Below, one piece after another: positions 1-5,754 of a stretch of 39,503 nucleotides of DNA. Origin of the DNA: Actinobacteria bacterium UBA2286. GTDB lineage: Bacteria > Actinomycetota > Coriobacteriia > Anaerosomatales > Anaerosomataceae. Below the pieces are notes generated by a model that ran no database searches, had not been told where the DNA came from, and saw nothing but the letters and a program-made list of their open reading frames with translations. The stretch's first letter is position 1, and every line of letters starts with the position of its first letter. The DNA is taken from assembly GCA_002345925.1 (NCBI GenBank), contig DDWM01000040.1, forward strand, positions 16,297-55,799, read 5' to 3'. A program made the translations under genes and the position numbers.

Positions 1-159
1 ATAGAGCTCACGAAGACCAACGGTGACGCGCACGTCCAACTCATCTATCAGGATGCCATCAACAATCTCACTGCAATCATTGAGGAAGCAGAATCCGCGA
101 AGCAGCCGCTGGATCTGGATCTGCTTGGCATTCGCGACTACGTCGGAGGTACGAACTAG
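1..159 (+). CDS. C-terminal fragment of an unidentified protein
   Basis: An open frame runs from the window edge to a TAG at 157-159 and encodes the last 52 residues of a protein, ending in the residues DYVGGTN. The 5' part lies outside the window. The fragment is acidic and looks helical, with no recognisable motif, membrane segment or metal ligand, so I cannot assign a family. The stop is one base before the trxB start at 161, and the trxB ribosome binding site lies inside this gene, so the two are probably co-transcribed. That the frame is coding is inferred from its position, its lack of stops and this tight spacing. Confidence 0.6.
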   Translation: MELTKTNGDAHVQLIYQDAINNLTAIIEEAESAKQPLDLDLLGIRDYVGGTN

Positions 160-160
160 C

Positions 161-1108
161 ATGCCCGAGATCGAAACAATTGATATCGCCATCATCGGCG
201 GTGGCCCGGCTGGCCTGACCGCCGCGCTCTACGCATCCCGTGCCAGAGCCAAGACCGTGGTGTTCGAGAGCGGCCTTCCCGGCGGACAGATCGTCACGAC
301 AGACTGGGTGGAGAACTACCCGGGCTTCCCTGACGGCATCTCCGGCACTGACATTGCCGAGCTGATGCACCGCCAGGCCGAAAAGTTCGGGGCCGAGTTC
401 CGTTCCTTCGCAGCAATCGAGAAGATCGAGCCCCACGATCTCGATTTCCTGCTCACCAACTCCGAGGACGAACAGGTCATCGCACACGCGGTCATCATCG
501 CGACCGGGGCGGTACCCAAGCGGCTGAATGTTCCCGGTGAAGCGGAGTTCACCGGACGAGGCGTGTCCTGGTGTGCGACTTGTGACGGCGCGTTCTTTCG
601 CGACAAGGTCGTTGCAGTGATCGGTGGCGGAGACGCGGCCGTCGAAGAGGCGCTGTTCCTCACGAAGTTTGCCAGCCGCGTGCACATCGTGCACCGTCGC
701 GACGAGCTTCGCGCAACCAAGTGCATCCAGGAAAAGTGCGTGGCCAACGAGAAGATCCAGTTCGAATTGAGTCGGGTGGTCAGCGAGGTCGTTGGCGAGG
801 ACGGCAAGGTCGCAGGCATCAAGCTAGCGTCCACAAAGGGCGAACCGGAAGTCTTGCTGCCGCTTCAGGGCATCTTCATCTTCGTCGGCGTCGAGCCGAA
901 AGCCGACCTGGTGAGCGATTTGTGCGAACTCGACGGCGCGGGGTACATCAAGATAGACCACAATGGTCTCACGTCGTATCCTGGCCTGTACGCAGCCGGT
1001 GACGTAACCGACTCCGACTTGAAGCAGGTAATCACGGCAGCTGCGAAGGGCGCCTCGGCGGCATTCGAAGCACTGAGATGGATCGACGAGAGACTCTGCT
1101 CCATATAA
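161..1108 (+). CDS. trxB: Thioredoxin-disulfide reductase
   Basis: This is a 315-residue FAD/NADPH flavoenzyme that reduces thioredoxin in the cytoplasm. The N-terminal FAD-binding GGGPAGLT lies at residues 13-20, the redox-active CATC at 138-141, the NADPH-binding GGGDAA near 155-160, and the C-terminal FAD contact AAGDV close to the end. Length and domain order are those of the low-molecular-weight bacterial TrxB. An in-frame upstream start at position 23 exists, but the ATG at 161 is preferred: GGAGG at 145-149 is well spaced, homology begins there, and the upstream gene ends at 159. The thioredoxin gene follows after 30 bases, giving a complete reducing pair. Confidence 0.97.
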   Translation: MPEIETIDIAIIGGGPAGLTAALYASRARAKTVVFESGLPGGQIVTTDWVENYPGFPDGISGTDIAELMHRQAEKFGAEFRSFAAIEKIEPHDLDFLLTNSEDEQVIAHAVIIATGAVPKRLNVPGEAEFTGRGVSWCATCDGAFFRDKVVAVIGGGDAAVEEALFLTKFASRVHIVHRRDELRATKCIQEKCVANEKIQFELSRVVSEVVGEDGKVAGIKLASTKGEPEVLLPLQGIFIFVGVEPKADLVSDLCELDGAGYIKIDHNGLTSYPGLYAAGDVTDSDLKQVITAAAKGASAAFEALRWIDERLCSI

Positions 1109-1138
1109 GAGGTACAACGCACCAGAAAGGAGTCCGGC

Positions 1139-1468
1139 ATGAGCGAGAACCTAAAGCACGTGACCGACGCCAGCTTTGAGACCGATGTCGTCAAGAGCGA
1201 CAAGCCTGTTGTCCTCGACTTCTGGGCACCCTGGTGCGGCCCGTGCCGCATGATGGAGCCGGTGCTCGAGGAGATTGCGACCGAGTATGAGGCGAAGATC
1301 GTCATCGCCAAGCTCAACGTCGACGACAATCCCGGCACCGCCACCAAGTTCGACATCCTCTCGATTCCGACGCTTCTTGTGTTCAAGGACGGCGAAGTCG
1401 TGAAGAAGCTTGTCGGCGCAATGCCGAAGAAGCGCCTGATCGAAGAGCTCTCGCTCTGGCTCGGCTAG
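1139..1468 (+). CDS. trxA: Thioredoxin
   Basis: This is a 109-residue cytoplasmic thioredoxin. The active site WCGPC has Cys33 and Cys36, preceded by the usual DFWAP. The cis-proline loop SIPTLLVF and the C-terminal G..PK..L..L are present. It carries electrons from TrxB to ribonucleotide reductase, peroxiredoxins and protein disulfides. An AGAAAGGAG ribosome binding site precedes the ATG. Both active-site cysteines are ordinary, unlike the DsbA-type protein at 21.8-22.5 kb. It is probably co-transcribed with trxB and possibly with the downstream nickel genes. Confidence 0.97.
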   Translation: MSENLKHVTDASFETDVVKSDKPVVLDFWAPWCGPCRMMEPVLEEIATEYEAKIVIAKLNVDDNPGTATKFDILSIPTLLVFKDGEVVKKLVGAMPKKRLIEELSLWLG

Positions 1469-1479
1469 AACCAGATCAA

Positions 1480-1908
1480 GTGTCCCCGCTTCGTATCATG
1501 GTCGTCGACGGAATGGGCGGGCGAATCGGCCAGGAGGTCGTGAGCCGCCTTCGCGCCGCCTTTGGTGAAGACGTTGAGGTGCTTGCGGTCGGGACGAACT
1601 CGACCGCAACAGCCGCGATGCTGAAGGCCGGTGCGAACCGCGGAGCTACGGGCGAGAATGCGGTGAGGATCACCGTCCGGGAGGCCGATGTACTGATCGG
1701 TCCCCTCTCCGTTCTCATCCCGAACTCGATGATGGGTGAAGTCACACCGCTCATGGCGGAGGAACTCGCACTGTGCTCGGCGAAGAAGGTAATGCTACCT
1801 CTGACGAACCCCAGGATCGACCTGGTAGGGATCACGAAGACCCCGCTGCCCCATCTGCTCGAGGAAGCCATAAGTATCGTGGCGTCCGCTCTCAACAGGG
1901 AGGTGTGA
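1480..1908 (+). CDS. DUF3842 family protein
   Basis: This 142-residue protein resembles the DUF3842 family, small cytoplasmic proteins of anaerobes. The N-terminus has a beta strand followed by VDGMGGRIG, a glycine-rich loop of dinucleotide-binding (Rossmann) type. A conserved block around residues 85-110 includes GPLSVLIPNSMMGE, and the protein ends with a helix. The chosen GTG start at 1480 keeps the first strand; an ATG at 1498 would cut it. The ribosome binding site is weak. Only one base separates its stop from CooT, and the nickel transporter follows, so a nickel-related role is likely by context. The biochemical function of the family is not known to me. Confidence 0.75.
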   Translation: MSPLRIMVVDGMGGRIGQEVVSRLRAAFGEDVEVLAVGTNSTATAAMLKAGANRGATGENAVRITVREADVLIGPLSVLIPNSMMGEVTPLMAEELALCSAKKVMLPLTNPRIDLVGITKTPLPHLLEEAISIVASALNREV

Positions 1909-1909
1909 G

Positions 1910-2107
1910 ATGTGCGAGGCAAGAGTGATCCTGGAAGACGGTCGCGGCAACGAAGTCGAGACTTTCGAGGACATCACGACGATCGTGCCGGAGAATGGCG
2001 CGCTCAAGCTGTTCGACCTCTACGGCGGTCATAAGACCGTTGCAGCCGAACTCAAAGAAGTCCGGCTGCTCGACCATACGGTCGTGCTGGCGAAGCTCGG
2101 CAGCTAA
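1910..2107 (+). CDS. cooT: CooT-family nickel-binding protein
   Basis: This 65-residue protein matches the CooT family: it starts MCEARVILE, has the acidic middle DITTIVPENG, then a LFDLYGG.K.V segment and a short beta-rich C-terminus. Family knowledge: Rhodospirillum rubrum CooT is a dimeric Ni(II)-binding protein that assists carbon monoxide dehydrogenase maturation, and binding depends on Cys2. Cys2 is present here. A strong GGGAGGTG ribosome binding site overlaps the end of the preceding gene. No CODH gene is in the window; the neighbouring nickel transporter and Hyp proteins suggest nickel delivery to hydrogenase, CODH or both. Confidence 0.85.
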   Translation: MCEARVILEDGRGNEVETFEDITTIVPENGALKLFDLYGGHKTVAAELKEVRLLDHTVVLAKLGS

Positions 2108-2137
2108 CGCTGCCACGCGCTCCTAGGAGGAACACCT

Positions 2138-2383
2138 ATGTGTGAAGGCGGCATCAACACCGGCCAGATGAAACTGGCCGTCGCAATGGTGAACGATTCG
2201 CTCGCGCTGTCCCAGCAGTGGCTGGAGCAGCTGCATCACCTTGCCGACCAGGGCAAGCGCGCGGCAACGAGCGCCGAACTTGCGCAGGTAACCGTGTTGC
2301 TCGGGGAAGCTCGCGAGAAGCTCGAGAGTGCTGTCGAGAAGCTGCACTTGACCGACGACGATGTGTCGGTAGAACGACTCTAG
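2138..2383 (+). CDS. Small Cys2 protein of unknown function in the nickel cluster
   Basis: This 81-residue protein is not one I recognise. It starts MCEGGINTGQMK, so like CooT it places a Cys and a Glu at positions 2 and 3. The rest is predicted to be two or three amphipathic helices with no further cysteine, a His-His pair (residues 33-34) and an acidic C-terminus. Its ribosome binding site, TAGGAGGAAC, is excellent, which supports real translation. It lies 30 bases after cooT and 95 bases before cbiM. An N-terminal Met-Cys metal site and a nickel chaperone or sensor role are inference from this context only. Confidence 0.7.
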   Translation: MCEGGINTGQMKLAVAMVNDSLALSQQWLEQLHHLADQGKRAATSAELAQVTVLLGEAREKLESAVEKLHLTDDDVSVERL

Positions 2384-2399
2384 ATCTTCCGCTAATCGA

Positions 2400-2417
2400 T
2401 GGCCCACTGAAGGGCCA
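2400..2417. other. Perfect hairpin upstream of cbiM
   Basis: TGGCCC (2400-2405) and GGGCCA (2412-2417) form a 6-bp perfect stem with a 6-base loop, in the 95-base gap between the small Cys2 gene and cbiM. No T tract follows, so it may be a weak terminator or attenuator, an mRNA-processing hairpin, or an operator. A smaller GGGT/ACCC stem follows at 2435-2450. I do not see a NikR box or a convincing NiCo or cobalamin riboswitch here. Confidence 0.4.
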
Positions 2418-2478
2418 AAGCGCGCTCCCTCGAAGGGTCGCACGAAACCCGTAGGCACCGATAATGTGGGGGGTTCTC

Positions 2479-3417
2479 GTGCACATCCCAGATGGCATGC
2501 TCGACTCAAAGACCTGGATCACCACTTGGGCCGGCTCGGCCGGCGTCCTCGGATTCGCTGTCCGAGAAGTCAGACGTAGGCTGACAGACTCCAGACTCGT
2601 ACTCATGGCAGTTCTTGCGGCGCTCATCTTCGCTCTGCAGATGCTCAATTTCCCTGTCGCAGGCGGCACGTCCGGACATTTCGCCGGCGGCGCAGCTGCG
2701 GCGATCATCCTCGGCCCCTGGCCTGCGGTGCTCGTGATGTCGTGCGTACTCATCGTTCAGGCGCTCATGTTCGCCGACGGCGGCATCACCGCGCTTGGCG
2801 CGAACATGGTGAATATGGCGATCGTCGGCCCGTTCATTGGATGGTGGTTGTACACGATGCTCACTCGCGCCAGCGCATCGCGCGGTCGAAGGACAGTCGC
2901 CGCTTTCGCCTCGGCATGGGCGGGCTGCTTCAGCGCGGCGCTCTCGGCCGGATTGATGCTCTGGATCTCAGGTCGGGTGCCGCTTGGCGCCGCCCTCGGA
3001 GCGATGGGATTCTGGCACGCCATCATCGGCGTTGGAGAAGGGCTCATCACTGCAGGACTGGTGTCATATCTGCTCTCAGTCCGCCCCGACCTGCTCAATG
3101 CGTCTGCCGAGTCCCGCAAGGTCAGCATGTGGCCGGTGACGGCCACGCTCGGCATCACTGCGCTTGTAGCGGCCGGACTGTCGTTCCTCGCCTCATCGCA
3201 TCCCGATGGCCTTGAGTTCATCTACTTCGAGAAAGGCCTGGGCGCTAAGTTTGCCGAGAAGACCCTGGTGAACAGCCCGATGCCTGACTACGTGTTGCCG
3301 GGCATCGGCAACGAATCGCTCGCAGGGATACTCGCGGGAGTGGTGGGGCTCGTTATCACCGGTGCGCTTCTGTACGCGGCGGTTTCTGCGGTTCGCGCGC
3401 GTCGGGCGAACACATAG
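2479..3417 (+). CDS. cbiM: Nickel/cobalt ECF transporter substrate-specific component (CbiM/NikM with PDGLE/CbiN domain)
   Basis: This 312-residue membrane protein is the metal-recognising S component of an energy-coupling-factor transporter. The GTG at 2479 is chosen over the ATG at 2464 because it gives MHIPDGM, the family N-terminus in which the terminal amine and His2 bind the metal; a G-rich stretch at 2468-2473 serves as ribosome binding site. The CbiM domain, with about six membrane segments and HFAGGAAAAIILGPW, fills residues 1-230. Residues from about 240 carry SSHPDGLEF and a last membrane helix, which is the CbiN/PDGLE domain fused to CbiM, as in NikMN systems. With CbiQ and CbiO it imports Ni2+ or Co2+; the hyp genes downstream favour nickel. 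Confidence 0.93.
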   Translation: MHIPDGMLDSKTWITTWAGSAGVLGFAVREVRRRLTDSRLVLMAVLAALIFALQMLNFPVAGGTSGHFAGGAAAAIILGPWPAVLVMSCVLIVQALMFADGGITALGANMVNMAIVGPFIGWWLYTMLTRASASRGRRTVAAFASAWAGCFSAALSAGLMLWISGRVPLGAALGAMGFWHAIIGVGEGLITAGLVSYLLSVRPDLLNASAESRKVSMWPVTATLGITALVAAGLSFLASSHPDGLEFIYFEKGLGAKFAEKTLVNSPMPDYVLPGIGNESLAGILAGVVGLVITGALLYAAVSAVRARRANT

Positions 3418-3440
3418 GCATCGCAAGAAAGGAGCGACGG

Positions 3441-4319
3441 GTGGGCGCAACGCATAACGAGGGGATGCACGAGCACGAGCACCGCCATGCCGATGGCACG
3501 GTGCACGGGCATGCGCATCACCACGTCCGCGACGCCGACCCGTCGCTCCAGGCACACGAGCACAAGCATGCCACCGCATTCGAGGGACTGTCAGCGATCT
3601 CGTCCCCCCTCTCGGCACTCGACTCGCGCGCCAAGCTGCTTGCGGGACTCGCGCTGGTCCTCGGCTTTGTGACTACCACGCCGCTGCGACCTGCGGAGCT
3701 GGCGCTTGCTGCGGCGCTCTTTCTGTCACTAGCTCTCATCGGCAACCTGCCTGTTGGCAAAGTGCTGCTGAGGAGCCTGCTCGTGATTCCATTCGCAGGC
3801 ACGATCGCACTCCTCGCGCCGCTTCAGGCGTCATGGGGATCGCTCAACGCCGGTGGGCTGCTCGGCACGCAGGCGGCAGCCGGGTGGGTCGTGGCGTACG
3901 CGATCCTGTCGAAAGCATGGCTCTCGACGCTCACCGTCGTGTTAGTGAGCGCGACCACCCCGGTGCCCGAGCTGCTCGACGGACTTCGGCGCCTGAAACT
4001 CCCTGATGTCATGATCATGCTGCTGGCCTTCATCTACCGCTACGCAGGGGTGCTCGGCGATCAGCTGCACTCGATGCGCGTCGCGATGGCTAGCCGCGCG
4101 CCGAACCTCGGGCGCATCGCGCACGTTCGGCTCTACGGCAATCTCGCTGGAGCGATGGTGGTGCGCGCTTACGAACGCGGAGAGCGCGTGCACGCAGCGA
4201 TGCTCGCGCGCGGCTTCGACGGCACGCTCCCCACCGCCCGCACAACGCGCTTCGGCGCCCCCGAGATGCTCACCATCGCATGCGCGCTGATGACCGCCGC
4301 CGCGCTGGCGCTCTACTGA
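3441..4319 (+). CDS. cbiQ: ECF transporter T component CbiQ/NikQ with His-rich N-terminus
   Basis: This 292-residue membrane protein couples the CbiO ATPase to CbiM. The start is GTG at 3441 behind AGAAAGGAG. Two ATPase-contact helices carry the family signatures MASRAPN and MLARGFDG in the last third, and about five membrane segments lie between residues 65 and 290. The first 45 residues are unusual: soluble and carrying 13 histidines, including HEHEHRH and HGHAHHH, which suggests a cytoplasmic nickel-binding tail for buffering or delivery. This tail supports nickel rather than cobalt as substrate. The gene sits 23 bases after cbiM and 13 before cbiO. Confidence 0.93.
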   Translation: MGATHNEGMHEHEHRHADGTVHGHAHHHVRDADPSLQAHEHKHATAFEGLSAISSPLSALDSRAKLLAGLALVLGFVTTTPLRPAELALAAALFLSLALIGNLPVGKVLLRSLLVIPFAGTIALLAPLQASWGSLNAGGLLGTQAAAGWVVAYAILSKAWLSTLTVVLVSATTPVPELLDGLRRLKLPDVMIMLLAFIYRYAGVLGDQLHSMRVAMASRAPNLGRIAHVRLYGNLAGAMVVRAYERGERVHAAMLARGFDGTLPTARTTRFGAPEMLTIACALMTAAALALY

Positions 4320-4332
4320 CCGAGGAGGTCCC

Positions 4333-5088
4333 GTGCACGACACGCACCGCCCGATACTCGAGTTCGCGTCAACGCGTTATGCGTACCCCGACGGCACCGA
4401 GGCGCTTCTCGGCATCGACCTGCGCATCAACGCGGGCGAGCGGGTCGCTCTTCTCGGCCCGAATGGCGCCGGGAAGTCCACTTTGATGCTGCACACCAAC
4501 GGCATCCTGCGCGCCTCGGCGGGAAGCGTTGCCGTAGGCGGCACGCCGATCACCGATGCGACCGTGCGCGGGGTCAGGACGAACGTGGGGCTTGTCTTCC
4601 AGGATCCCGACGACCAGCTCTTCATGACGACCGTCTTCGACGACGTGGCGTTTGGCCCGCTCAACATGGGACTCACGCGTGAAGAGGCGGGCGACCGCGT
4701 GCACGACGCGCTTCACGCCGTTGGCCTCGCTGCCGAGGCCAGCAAGTCGGGACAGCACCTGAGCTTCGGACAGCGTAAGCGCGTGGCGCTCGCGACCGTC
4801 ATCTCGATGCGGCCCGAGCTGCTCGTGCTCGACGAGCCGACGTCTAACCTCGACCCGCGTGCCCGCACGCACATGATCGAGTTGCTCTCGGCGCTGGATT
4901 CGACGATGCTCGTGGCCACGCATGACATGGACCTCGCGTGGACCCTGTGCGACCGCGCGATCGTGCTCGACGGGGGCGTGATAGTCGCCGACGGACCGCG
5001 CGAAGACGTGCTCACGGACGAGGCGCTGCTCGGCGAACACGGGCTGGAACTTCCGTGGGCTGTGAGGCTCACGTCGCACGGAGCGTAG
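4333..5088 (+). CDS. cbiO: ECF transporter ATP-binding protein CbiO/NikO
   Basis: This 251-residue ABC ATPase powers the nickel/cobalt importer. Walker A GPNGAGKST is at residues 42-50, the Q-loop FQDPDDQLF at about 89-97, the signature LSFGQRKR at 143-150 and Walker B LLVLDEPTS at 163-171, followed by the switch histidine in VATHDMD. DPDDQLF is typical of ECF ATPases. The GTG start follows GAGGAGG. There is one ATPase gene, so it presumably works as a homodimer. It forms an operon with cbiM and cbiQ. Confidence 0.95.
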   Translation: MHDTHRPILEFASTRYAYPDGTEALLGIDLRINAGERVALLGPNGAGKSTLMLHTNGILRASAGSVAVGGTPITDATVRGVRTNVGLVFQDPDDQLFMTTVFDDVAFGPLNMGLTREEAGDRVHDALHAVGLAAEASKSGQHLSFGQRKRVALATVISMRPELLVLDEPTSNLDPRARTHMIELLSALDSTMLVATHDMDLAWTLCDRAIVLDGGVIVADGPREDVLTDEALLGEHGLELPWAVRLTSHGA

Positions 5089-5099
5089 GAGCCGGGGAC

Positions 5100-5108
5100 T
5101 GCTACAAT
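5100..5108 (+). promoter_or_regulatory. Candidate extended -10 promoter element
   Basis: TGC followed by TACAAT (5103-5108) matches an extended -10 element, 10 bases before the next start codon. No good -35 is visible. If used, the transcript would have almost no leader and would express the zinc-ribbon/HEPN gene and hypF independently of the transporter. The overlap with a GGAGG ribosome binding site makes this uncertain. Confidence 0.3.
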
Positions 5109-5118
5109 CGGAGGCACG

Positions 5119-5751
5119 ATGAAGTCGATCAAGAAACCAAACAAGACCGTCTTCGCAGACACGTCGGCAGGAGCGCCCACGTACTGGGAGTGCCCCGCGT
5201 GTGGCTTCTTGTCGGGTGACCCTCGCTTCCTTGACCTCGAGCATGCTTGCCCCACATGTGGCGCCTCAGGCGTTGAGCGCAGGCGCTTCCCGTCTGATCG
5301 CGTACGCAGGCTCGACGACCGCATTCGCACCTACCAAGAACAAGGCGACGGTGAGATCGTTGTCATCTTGGTCATGGCGCTCCTTGAGACCATCCTCGAA
5401 GACATCGTCGACCGCATGATGACCGCACAGGGCGCCGACCTGAAGGTGCGCCGCGTGGTCATGGATTCACAGCGCTCCATCGGTGTCCGCATAGGCAAGC
5501 TCTTCCCGGCGCTCGCCGGCGAAGAGTTCGAAGAAGCCGCCGAGGAGCTTGGCTACCGCGACTTCCCCAAGCGCTGGCGCACGATGCGTGAAGCGCGCAA
5601 CGCATTCATCCACGACTCGCCGTTCAACGGTCCCCGCGAGCGTCTTGATGCCGAGATGGGCGCCGACGCGATGGTGCTCCTAGATCAGGCGTACAAGCTA
5701 TTCGTGCTGCTCAACAACAAGTTCGTGGCCGACGGCCATCACAAGGGCTGA
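5119..5751 (+). CDS. Zinc-ribbon protein with a HEPN-like RNxxxH motif
   Basis: This 210-residue protein has a C-terminal helical region I read as HEPN-like. Residues 25-28 (CPAC) and 44-47 (CPTC) make a treble-clef or rubredoxin-like zinc ribbon. Residues 60-205 are predicted all-helical, and residues 160-165 read RNAFIH, matching the R-x4-6-H motif of HEPN RNases, followed by an Asp. No nucleotidyltransferase (MNT) or other antitoxin gene is beside it. It lies between the nickel transporter and hypF, 3 bases before hypF, so it is expressed with the hydrogenase maturation genes. Function is unknown; RNA binding or cleavage is inference from the motif alone. Confidence 0.65.
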   Translation: MKSIKKPNKTVFADTSAGAPTYWECPACGFLSGDPRFLDLEHACPTCGASGVERRRFPSDRVRRLDDRIRTYQEQGDGEIVVILVMALLETILEDIVDRMMTAQGADLKVRRVVMDSQRSIGVRIGKLFPALAGEEFEEAAEELGYRDFPKRWRTMREARNAFIHDSPFNGPRERLDAEMGADAMVLLDQAYKLFVLLNNKFVADGHHKG

Positions 5752-5754
5752 CGC

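Noticed and set aside
23..160. Longer trxB start at position 23
   Set aside because: It would add 46 residues without homology; the ATG at 161 has the ribosome binding site and the family N-terminus, and another gene ends at 159.
2384..2478. NiCo or cobalamin riboswitch, or NikR operator, before cbiM
   Set aside because: The hairpins at 2400-2417 and 2435-2450 do not match the conserved elements of these riboswitches, and no GTATGA/TCATAC pair is present.
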